52,453 nucleotides of DNA from Blastocatellia bacterium AA13 (GTDB lineage: Bacteria; Acidobacteriota; Blastocatellia; UBA7656): positions 1 to 52,453 of the forward strand of contig QHVH01000034.1 of the NCBI GenBank assembly GCA_003222245.1, given 5' to 3'. Position numbers and translations under genes: made by a program. Under the pieces are notes generated by a model that saw only the letters and a program-made list of their open reading frames with translations, had not been told where the DNA came from and did no database searches. Below are positions 7,470 to 14,178 of this stretch, piece after piece. The first letter of the stretch is position 1. Each line of letters opens with the position of its first letter.

Positions 7470-8483
7470 TCAGACCCAATCTATTTTAATGGCTTTTCGC
7501 ACCTGCGCCATAGTTTTTTCCGCCTCGATTCGGGCTCGATTTGAGCCTTTTAGGAGCACATCTACGACCTGATCCGGGTTCGATCTCAACTCGCGGCTCC
7601 GGCTCGCGATCGCGCCGTACCGTTCAATAATAGCGTCGGCCAGGACCCGTTTTCTATCCACGCAGCCTATTCGCGCGCCGCGACAATCGTCGTCGAAGCT
7701 GTCCGCGGTCTCCGGGGAGGTAAAGAATCGATGCATCTGGCAGACATCGCAATTTTCCGGGTGACCGGGATCGGTGCGCTTGATGCGCGTGCGATCTGTG
7801 ATCATCATTCTGGCCTTCTCTCGAATCACATCTTCCGCGTCGGCCAGGTAGATCGCATTGCCATAACTCTTCGACATCTTGCGGCCGTCGGTGCCGGGCA
7901 GAACGAGGACTTCGGTATGAAGGGCCTGCGGCTCGGGAAACACATCGCCGAAAAAGTTGTTGAATCGTCTGGCGATCTCGCGAGTCAACTCCACGTGCGC
8001 GGCCTGGTCTTTACCAACCGGAACGTAGTTGCCTTTGTACATTATGATGTCCGCTGCCTGCAGCACGGGATAGCCGAGAAACGCATAGTTGCCGATGTCC
8101 TTTTCGGTTATGTTTTCGCGCTGCTCCTTATAGGTGGGCACGCGTTCGAGCCAACCAAGCGGCGTCACCGCCGACAGGATCAAGTGTAGTTCCGAGTGCT
8201 GCGGAACCGCTGATTGAATGAAGATGGTCGAGCGTTCGGGATCCAGGCCGGCTGCCAGCCAGTCGGCGGTCATATCGATAGTGTTCTGCTTCAACGCGCT
8301 CGTATCGGCGTAATCAGAAGTGAGAGCGTGAAGGTCGGCAATAAAGAAGTAGCATTCATACTCGCCCGAATCCTGTAGCTTGACCCAATTTTTGAGCGCG
8401 CCCTCGTAGTTGCCGAGATGGAGGCTACCGGTCGGCCGCATGCCGCTCACTATACGTTTCTTTGTTGATCGCTGCTCACTCAC
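7470..8483 (-). CDS. trpS: Tryptophanyl-tRNA synthetase with altered iron-sulfur cysteine set
   Basis: A 337-residue class I aminoacyl-tRNA synthetase that charges tRNA-Trp. The HIGH-type motif is PTGSLHLGNY (17-26) and the KMSKS loop is GRKMSKSYGN (200-209). Some bacterial TrpRS carry a [4Fe-4S] cluster near the anticodon-binding domain, with cysteines ending in C-x6-C-x2-C. Here Cys267 and Cys274 match the middle pair, but the last position is Arg277 (GCVDRK), while an extra cysteine appears upstream (Cys245 and Cys248 in NCDVCQ). The cluster may therefore be re-ligated or lost. GTG is the predicted start. It sits 20 nt downstream of the site-2 protease gene in a conserved S2P-trpS-scpA-scpB order. 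Confidence 0.95.
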   Translation of the reverse strand: MSEQRSTKKRIVSGMRPTGSLHLGNYEGALKNWVKLQDSGEYECYFFIADLHALTSDYADTSALKQNTIDMTADWLAAGLDPERSTIFIQSAVPQHSELHLILSAVTPLGWLERVPTYKEQRENITEKDIGNYAFLGYPVLQAADIIMYKGNYVPVGKDQAAHVELTREIARRFNNFFGDVFPEPQALHTEVLVLPGTDGRKMSKSYGNAIYLADAEDVIREKARMMITDRTRIKRTDPGHPENCDVCQMHRFFTSPETADSFDDDCRGARIGCVDRKRVLADAIIERYGAIASRSRELRSNPDQVVDVLLKGSNRARIEAEKTMAQVRKAIKIDWV

Positions 8484-8503
8484 TCGGATTCGACCTCCAA
8501 ACG

Positions 8504-9199
8504 TCAGGACAGTCCTTCGATTCCCAACGCATATACAAGCGCCACGCGGAACGGAGTATAAACCGCGCTGAATACTCCAAGAAAAAACAACCCCATCAGC
8601 AATATGAAACCGAACGGGCGAATTTGTTCGTAGGCTTTAGCCATCTCGCCCCGCAGCAGCGATTCAAGCACGTGGCTGCCGTCGAGCGGCGGAACAGGAA
8701 AGAGATTAAATACGGCGAGCGACAAGTTCAGGAACATAGCTATGCAAAGCAGCTTCGCCGCCCCTAAAAGAAGGGTGCTGTCATGATTCACAGGCGTCAA
8801 AATGTCGTACCACGTCTCGGCCGCATAGTTGGGTCGGAGCAGTCCGCTTATAAGAAGGGCCTTCGCCGCGGCGAATGCAATCACGACCAGGATAAAGTTG
8901 CTGATCGGCCCGGCCGCCGAAGTCAGTATGTTCGCCTTTGTCTTTTCTCTCCACAGAAGCGGATTGACCGGAACCGGCTTCGCCCAGCCGAACATCGGAA
9001 TTCCGCCTATAAAGCCGACTAGCGGAAAGATAATGGTTCCAAAGGGATCTATGTGGTGGATAGGGTTCAGGGTTATGCGTCCAAGCATCCGCCCTGTATC
9101 GTCTCCAAACCGCGATGAGGTCCACGCGTGAGCAGATTCATGAAAAGAAAGAGAGAACAAAAATACCGCGAACCAGAGTACTATGGTGCCTACGTCCAA
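8504..9199 (-). CDS. Site-2 protease family (M50) membrane zinc metalloprotease
   Basis: A 231-residue integral membrane protein. The zinc site is HESAH at 20-24 in the first membrane segment, with the distal ligand D173 in NLFPVPPLDG. Between them lie the hydrophobic segments expected for the compact group III S2P family, without a PDZ domain. Such proteins cut membrane-embedded substrates or act as membrane maintenance proteases; the true substrate is unknown. The predicted start is a TTG with an upstream AAGGAA-like sequence. It precedes trpS by 20 nt, an arrangement seen in several phyla, so it is probably part of the housekeeping operon. Confidence 0.9.
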   Translation of the reverse strand: MDVGTIVLWFAVFLFSLSFHESAHAWTSSRFGDDTGRMLGRITLNPIHHIDPFGTIIFPLVGFIGGIPMFGWAKPVPVNPLLWREKTKANILTSAAGPISNFILVVIAFAAAKALLISGLLRPNYAAETWYDILTPVNHDSTLLLGAAKLLCIAMFLNLSLAVFNLFPVPPLDGSHVLESLLRGEMAKAYEQIRPFGFILLMGLFFLGVFSAVYTPFRVALVYALGIEGLS

Positions 9200-9257
9200 T
9201 TTGCCTGTACTTCCTTTCCGGAGAGCGTTGAATTCGAGAAGGTGATTGTTGAGTCAC

Positions 9258-9275
9258 GCGGCCTTTTGAGGCCGC
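9258..9275 (-). terminator. Short hairpin just after the TIG/NHL gene
   Basis: A perfect 7-bp stem (GCGGCCT / AGGCCGC) with a TTTG loop lies immediately past the stop of the minus-strand NHL gene and before the site-2 protease gene. There is no strong T-run, so it may be a weak terminator or a processing site. Confidence 0.35.
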
Positions 9276-9276
9276 C

Positions 9277-10299
9277 TTAGAAGGGCCAGTAGCCTTCAAC
9301 GCCCACCGGCACGCGATACAACTCGCGATTAGTGGCGACGACGATGCTGCCTTGCTCATCAAAACAAAGCCCTACGATGGAATTGCCCGCCAGAAACATG
9401 CCTGCTTCGCCTTTGGGTGTGACCCTGACGATCCCTCTATGGCCGGAGAGACTCGCCGCGACATAGAGGTTGCCGTCCCGATCGAACGCCAGCCCCTGAG
9501 GCCTCCCCAGTCCGGTGTAGAACAGGCTCGTGTCGCCGTTCTTGTCTATCTTGACGATCGAGTCGAAGCTCGACATCGTCGGGCCGGCCGCATATAGATT
9601 GCCGTCTGGTCCGAAGGCCAGATGAAACGCGGCAACACTCGCCTCCATCGCGGCGAACGCGGTGCTTTCGCCGTTCTCGCCGACAAGATAGATCGTTCCA
9701 TTGCGGTCGCCGACAAACATCCGCCCGTCATGGTCAAAAGCGATTCCGGTAGCGATGCCGAGATTCTGAGCGAATACTTCCGCCTCTTTGAATGGAGTGA
9801 CGCGATAGACCGAGCCTTCATAGCGGCCGGTGATAAACATTTCACCGTCCGGATTGAATGCGATCGCGGTCGGATTGACCAAATCGCTCAGAAAAGGTTC
9901 ACTCTCGCCGTCCGAAATCTTATAAACGGAAACGGGCACCTTCTGTCCGCGAGAGCCTGAAAGCGTCGTGTAGACGGCTCCCGTATCGCGATCCACCGCT
10001 GGATTGGAAACCGGATGGAGGTTTTCGGCTATCTTCTGGCCGATGACGAATTCTTTTCCGTCGCTGATGGAGTTGGCGTTAAGCAAAGTGACCGCGATCT
10101 TACCGTAGAGCAGAGTATCGGTGGGCACCGGCGCGACCACGAGTTGAGAAGATGCGCTTACGAGACGGGTTTCGACGCCTCCGAACATTGCGCGGGCCTG
10201 ATCGTATCGTGCGAAATCGAAGCCGCTGCACCTGATCATCACTTCGCCGCCTTCTATCCCGGCCCCCGGAATCAGTCCTTCGATTACAGGCTCGCTCAT
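9277..10299 (-). CDS. TIG/IPT-domain and NHL-repeat beta-propeller protein
   Basis: A 340-residue protein without an evident signal peptide. Residues 4-85 look like an IPT/TIG immunoglobulin-like fold (PVIEGLIPGAGIEGGEVMI). Residues 90-340 form a beta-propeller of NHL/SMP-30-like blades, with recurring units such as NPTAIAFNPDGEMFITGR, GIAFDHDGRMFVGDRNG and GLAFDRDGNLYVAAS. Propellers of this type bind ligands or act as lactonases; no catalytic metal set could be assigned. The ATG is preceded by AAGAGGAGG about ten bases upstream, a strong ribosome binding site, which fixes the start. It heads the minus-strand block leading into the site-2 protease and trpS. Confidence 0.82.
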   Translation of the reverse strand: MSEPVIEGLIPGAGIEGGEVMIRCSGFDFARYDQARAMFGGVETRLVSASSQLVVAPVPTDTLLYGKIAVTLLNANSISDGKEFVIGQKIAENLHPVSNPAVDRDTGAVYTTLSGSRGQKVPVSVYKISDGESEPFLSDLVNPTAIAFNPDGEMFITGRYEGSVYRVTPFKEAEVFAQNLGIATGIAFDHDGRMFVGDRNGTIYLVGENGESTAFAAMEASVAAFHLAFGPDGNLYAAGPTMSSFDSIVKIDKNGDTSLFYTGLGRPQGLAFDRDGNLYVAASLSGHRGIVRVTPKGEAGMFLAGNSIVGLCFDEQGSIVVATNRELYRVPVGVEGYWPF

Positions 10300-11232
10300 T
10301 CCCGAATTCGCCTCCTCTTAAAAGACCATCATCATACGTGAATGCGTCTGGCGTTGTCTACGACGGTAGATGCGCACAGGCGCATTCAGCGCAGGCTGCT
10401 ATATTAGTAGAAATATGGCGCCTTAGCTTGCACATTAAGGCTGTGCTTCGACAAAAGTGCGAGGCTTATGTTGTCGCATGCGAGGGCACGCTCACGTCAT
10501 CTTTGCTTCAGATGTACCGGATAGTTCCACTGACTCTCGTCGTGTGCTTTGTTAGCGGGCTCATAGACGTTCTGACTTTTTCCTGAAAGCGACCAAGAAT
10601 ACGAGTCCGTCGCAAATCGATTTGGGGCCTTCCCCAATCAAGTTCCGAGTTGGGCTGCTGCGAATCGCGATTGCAGTACGGGCCATTCAGATGTTGCACT
10701 TATTGTCCTATTTGCGCGCCCGACCTACTCACGCGGTCCCAGGCTGCCAAACTAGCACTTTGGCATTAATTAGAGAACGCCTGTCAGCCCTAGGTGATAA
10801 GCTCCGTCAATTACACTGCAAAAAGAACGCGATCGGACGAAAATGAAACCATACAAGCAGCGCAGGTAAAAAAAGTGAGGAAGCAAGGCATGGTCAAGAC
10901 TGCCAGAGCCGAACCAATAGATCGCAGGCTCCAGCTCGAAGTTGCAGCAATGATGTTATACCCCAATCGCACCAAAAAAGAGCAAACGGAGCGACTTAAT
11001 TGACCCATCATTCACAGGGATGTTAGTATCGCCGCCAAGACTCAAGAGCCTGATTATTCGAAGCATAGTTTAGCGCAGTTCGACTCGTATTGCTTCAGCT
11101 TAGCTCAGGGGCTTGATGACCCTTCTTTAATTTGCCCTGGGCGACGTGACAAAGAAATCTCGGAGCTTTTTGTCTACGCAGGATCCAAGCGCGATGCACA
11201 AAAATCGATCAATCTCGTTGGAGGCGATAAAT
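10300..11232. other. Intergenic spacer with no confident gene
   Basis: This stretch of about 930 bp separates divergent genes and is visibly more AT-rich than the flanking coding sequence. Short frames (10338-10586 and 10794-11003 on plus) have no similarity I recognise. The second could hide a small basic peptide beginning MVKTARAEP, but evidence is thin. It probably holds the promoters of both flanking genes. No tRNA or repeat was found. Confidence 0.5.
11220..11224 (+). promoter_or_regulatory. Ribosome binding site deciding the TPR gene start
   Basis: GGAGG lies eight bases upstream of the ATG at 11233. It favours this start over the in-frame GTG at 11146 and the ATG at 11194, neither of which has a comparable site. 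Confidence 0.7.
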
Positions 11233-12378
11233 ATGACGGACGAGCATGTAACACAGCTCCTTCGTGCGGTTGAAACCGCGCTGCAGGAGAAGAAAAAGGA
11301 TGCGTGGGATAAACTATCAACACTCTCGACTTTCTTATCGACCATCATGATCGGTGTAATCGGTATTTATTTCACGAATGCTTACAAGTCGCAAGAGGTG
11401 CAGGTTGCCGAAACAGAGGTGGCGGAAAGAGCTATACCAATCCTCGCTGGGCAGGATGAAAGGGCGAAGAAAGGCGCGCTGCTGGCCGTCGCAAGCTTAA
11501 GTAACAAGGCGCTCGCGATCAGACTGGCGACCGCTTATTCGACTGCCGGAACGGTTGAGGCAACTGAGGACCTTCTTAAAAGTGCCTCGGGCGGTAGTAA
11601 AGAGTTGCTGCTTGAATCGCTACTTACGGCGCTCTACAGTCGGGCGACGGATGAATGGAACCAAGTTGGAAATGTGGACTGGGATCGAATGGTAAAGGAT
11701 ATTAGCCGCATATTTGAATTAAAACGGCCGGAGGACCTTAGACAAAAGAACGACGGATACTTCCTGGCCGACTGTTATAGAATGCGAGGCACCGCCTATG
11801 CTTCCCTCGGCAAATACGATGAGTCGATTGCCGATATAAAGAATGGCCAGGCTATTCTTCCAAATTATGGAGACTTGTATTGGGCTCTTGGATGGCTCTA
11901 TTGGCAGCGAAGTGATCTCGAAAAAGATCAGGGAAAGGCGCTCAAGTACTATGACCGAGCCATAGATCTTCAATCTTTTGGAAATGTGTTCCTCGATCGC
12001 GGACGATTGCATTCGGAGATGCGACATGCCGACAAAGCGCTGATCGATCTCGATAAATACATCGACTATGCGCCTAGCGATTCTCAAGGATACTATGAGA
12101 AAGCAATCGCGCTAATTCAGAAAGGGGAGTGGGTGCCTGCTTTTCACATCCTGAAGAGAGCAAGCCAATACGCCATGACCGACCCTTACATGCACGCGAA
12201 AATCGATGGCAAGATGGATGAGGTGGAAGTCCACTTGGGACTCGGCGACCATTATGGAAATAGCGATGAAGCAGCATTCAATGCGAAGGTGCCTTCCGAA
12301 GTTCCCATGAGAGGCAAACTTCCGACAGCTATTAAGAAGAGATCGTCAAAGGGATATCCGGGAAAAAAACACCGATAA
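11233..12378 (+). CDS. Membrane-anchored tetratricopeptide repeat protein
   Basis: A protein of 381 residues from the ATG at 11233. After a charged N-terminal helix there is one hydrophobic segment (FLSTIMIGVIGIYF, about residues 35-50), so the bulk is anchored at the inner membrane. The rest is alpha-helical with TPR units: DCYRMRGTAYASLGKYDESI, then DLYWALGWLYWQRSD, KALKYYDRAIDL and DKALIDLDKYIDYAPSD. TPRs mediate protein-protein contact. The C-terminus is basic (KKRSSKGYPGKKHR). The gene stands alone, flanked by long non-coding sequence, so no pathway can be assigned. A longer frame from GTG at 11146 would add 29 residues. Confidence 0.75.
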   Translation: MTDEHVTQLLRAVETALQEKKKDAWDKLSTLSTFLSTIMIGVIGIYFTNAYKSQEVQVAETEVAERAIPILAGQDERAKKGALLAVASLSNKALAIRLATAYSTAGTVEATEDLLKSASGGSKELLLESLLTALYSRATDEWNQVGNVDWDRMVKDISRIFELKRPEDLRQKNDGYFLADCYRMRGTAYASLGKYDESIADIKNGQAILPNYGDLYWALGWLYWQRSDLEKDQGKALKYYDRAIDLQSFGNVFLDRGRLHSEMRHADKALIDLDKYIDYAPSDSQGYYEKAIALIQKGEWVPAFHILKRASQYAMTDPYMHAKIDGKMDEVEVHLGLGDHYGNSDEAAFNAKVPSEVPMRGKLPTAIKKRSSKGYPGKKHR

Positions 12379-12646
12379 GCTCCTCTGTCGAAGCGAAGGG
12401 ATTCGAATCGATCCCGGAGTTTGAGAGACCGAGTCCTGTGGCCTGGCAATTGTGCCGTTCGAGGTATTTTTCTGCGATTTCGTTAGGACTTATTCCAAGA
12501 AGACAAGTGTGCCAGCTATGCCCAATCGCATTCTCGCCGCGACCGCTCTGCTCGGCATTTGCCGCTGATGCAGAGACCGAAAAACTGCTTCCTCTGGTAT
12601 TCAAACAATCTGGCAATATGGATATTGGCGTGATTACCTACCCGGC

Positions 12647-13327
12647 CTAATACTCAAAAACAATTTCAATCTGGCTGAGCGTAATATCAGCGAGGCTTGA
12701 GGTAATGATATCCGCTTGGCTCAGTCTGCTGCGGTCGTAAGAGTTGGTTACCGCAAGGCATCGCATTCCGGCCATTCGCGCTGCCTGAACCCCATGAAGC
12801 GAGTCTTCTATCACCAGGCATTCTGCGGGATCGATAGTATTGTCGCGACGGCCGTTGATAAGCGACAGCGCTTTTAGAAATGATTCGGGGTCAGGCTTTC
12901 CTCTTGTAACGTCTTCGGCGCTCACTATTGCTTCAAAGTAGCTCGACACACCGGCGTGGTCGAGGATCAGGTCGATCTCGCCTCTGAGCGCCCCGGATGC
13001 GACCGCAAGCGGTAATCGTTTTGAAGCCGTACGGATGAAGTCAGGGACACCGGGAAAGACGGTGAGTTCGCGCCGCATAATAGGCTCGATAGATTCCGCC
13101 TTTCTCCGCATTAACTCGGAAAGCTTGGCTTCGGTTAACTCCAGCCCGTTCCTCTGGTATACGAGTTTGTAGCAGCCTCGATCATCGAGCGCGAGATACT
13201 GAGCATAATAATCCTCGGTCGTTAAGACTATCCCTTCCTGTCTGAGCGATTGCTGCAGGGTAGATAGATGAAGCGGCTCGGTGTCGGCGATGATACCGTC
13301 ACAGTCGAAGATTATGGCTTTCAACAT
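12647..13327 (-). CDS. HAD-superfamily phosphatase, beta-phosphoglucomutase-like
   Basis: A 226-residue HAD-IA hydrolase. Motif I is FDCDGIIADTEPLH with nucleophile D9 and acid/base D11, motif II is LAVASGA, motif III is K in RGKPDPESF, and motif IV is CLVIEDSLHGVQAARMAGM. The helical cap (about residues 15-85) is the type found in beta-phosphoglucomutases and sugar phosphatases. Likely substrates are small sugar phosphates, but neither mutase nor phosphatase activity can be read with confidence. It stands alone on the minus strand, downstream of the EF-hand gene and separated from it by a hairpin. Confidence 0.88.
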   Translation of the reverse strand: MLKAIIFDCDGIIADTEPLHLSTLQQSLRQEGIVLTTEDYYAQYLALDDRGCYKLVYQRNGLELTEAKLSELMRRKAESIEPIMRRELTVFPGVPDFIRTASKRLPLAVASGALRGEIDLILDHAGVSSYFEAIVSAEDVTRGKPDPESFLKALSLINGRRDNTIDPAECLVIEDSLHGVQAARMAGMRCLAVTNSYDRSRLSQADIITSSLADITLSQIEIVFEY

Positions 13328-13379
13328 ATGTCGTTGGCCGGAGGTCTATTACTCAGAAAAAAAAGACAACAGCATTAAG

Positions 13380-13405
13380 AGGGGCGGCCAGAGACGGCCG
13401 CCCCT
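13380..13405 (-). terminator. GC-rich hairpin after the EF-hand gene
   Basis: A perfect 10-bp stem (AGGGGCGGCC / GGCCGCCCCT) with a 6-nt loop lies between the EF-hand gene and the HAD gene. Read on the minus strand, an eight-base T-run follows about 20 nt later. It could terminate the TonB receptor/EF-hand operon. The GGGGCGGCC...GGCCGCCCC type also resembles dispersed palindromes. Confidence 0.5.
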
Positions 13406-13456
13406 ACATCATCCGAGCACTTGCGCGCTTTCGGCGCGCTTGAACTGTCGCTGTGC

Positions 13457-14167
13457 TCAGGGCTTCTTCTCAGGCTGCGGTGACTGGGCCTGGCGCGCCT
13501 TCTGTCTTTCCGCCATCTGTTTTAGCGCCTGCTCCGCTTCTTCTTTTGTAACGACGCCGTCCTTGTTGAGATCGAGCGCCTTCAGAGTTCGCGCGGTTTT
13601 CTCGTCGCCCATTTCATCGGCGGTGATCTTTCCATCCTTGTTCTTGTCATACTTCTCGAACAGGTTGTTCACCTCAACGCCGCCCGTAGCCTGAACCGGA
13701 GCCTCATTGATTGCCTGGAAGAACCGCCCGAGCTCTTCCGGCGATAACTCGCCGTTATGATCCTTATCGAGGGAGTCGAACAACTGGACGATCTTCGCAA
13801 ACTCTTCGCGCGTGACCTTGGAATCGTGGTTGGCGTCCAGAAGCTTCATGAAGGACTCGCCCATTCGGCCCGGACCGCCGCCCCCGCCGGTTCGGCGACG
13901 GTTCCACTCTTCTTCGTCGATGAAGCCGTCTTTGTTCTCGTCCAGGCGGTCGAACATCTGAGCCGGACCCTTGAACTCATCGCGGCTGATCTTCTTGTCT
14001 TTGTTCTTGTCCATCTCGGCGAAGTTAGGCATCTGAAACTGTCCGCCGCGTCTGCCGCCCGGGTTGTCGGTCTGCGGCGGAGGACCGGTCTCCTGCGCGA
14101 CAGCTTGTTCTGCTGTTCCGGCCAAAAGCAGTAGCAATGAAAAGGAAAGAAGGTACTTCATAATCAA
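13457..14167 (-). CDS. Secreted EF-hand calcium-binding protein (six loops)
   Basis: A 236-residue protein with a signal peptide (MIMKYLLSFSLLLLLAGTAEQAVAQ). It carries six EF-hand-type loops of the DxNxDGxIxxxE form: DKNKDKKISRDE, DENKDGFIDEEE, DANHDSKVTREE, DKDHNGELSPEE, DKNKDGKITADE and DLNKDGVVTKEE. Most oxygen ligands are present, so calcium binding outside the cytoplasm is likely. A glycine-rich linker sits between loops two and three, and the C-terminus is Gln/Lys/Pro-rich. AGGGAG lies about seven bases before the first ATG. The gene is 11 nt downstream of the TonB receptor gene and should be co-transcribed with it, under the sigma/anti-sigma pair at the head of the operon. Confidence 0.9.
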   Translation of the reverse strand: MIMKYLLSFSLLLLLAGTAEQAVAQETGPPPQTDNPGGRRGGQFQMPNFAEMDKNKDKKISRDEFKGPAQMFDRLDENKDGFIDEEEWNRRRTGGGGGPGRMGESFMKLLDANHDSKVTREEFAKIVQLFDSLDKDHNGELSPEELGRFFQAINEAPVQATGGVEVNNLFEKYDKNKDGKITADEMGDEKTARTLKALDLNKDGVVTKEEAEQALKQMAERQKARQAQSPQPEKKP

Positions 14168-14178
14168 TCTCCCTTTGC

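Noticed and set aside
10300-11232. tRNA or small RNA in the spacer
   Set aside because: I found no cloverleaf or T-loop; nothing to support one.
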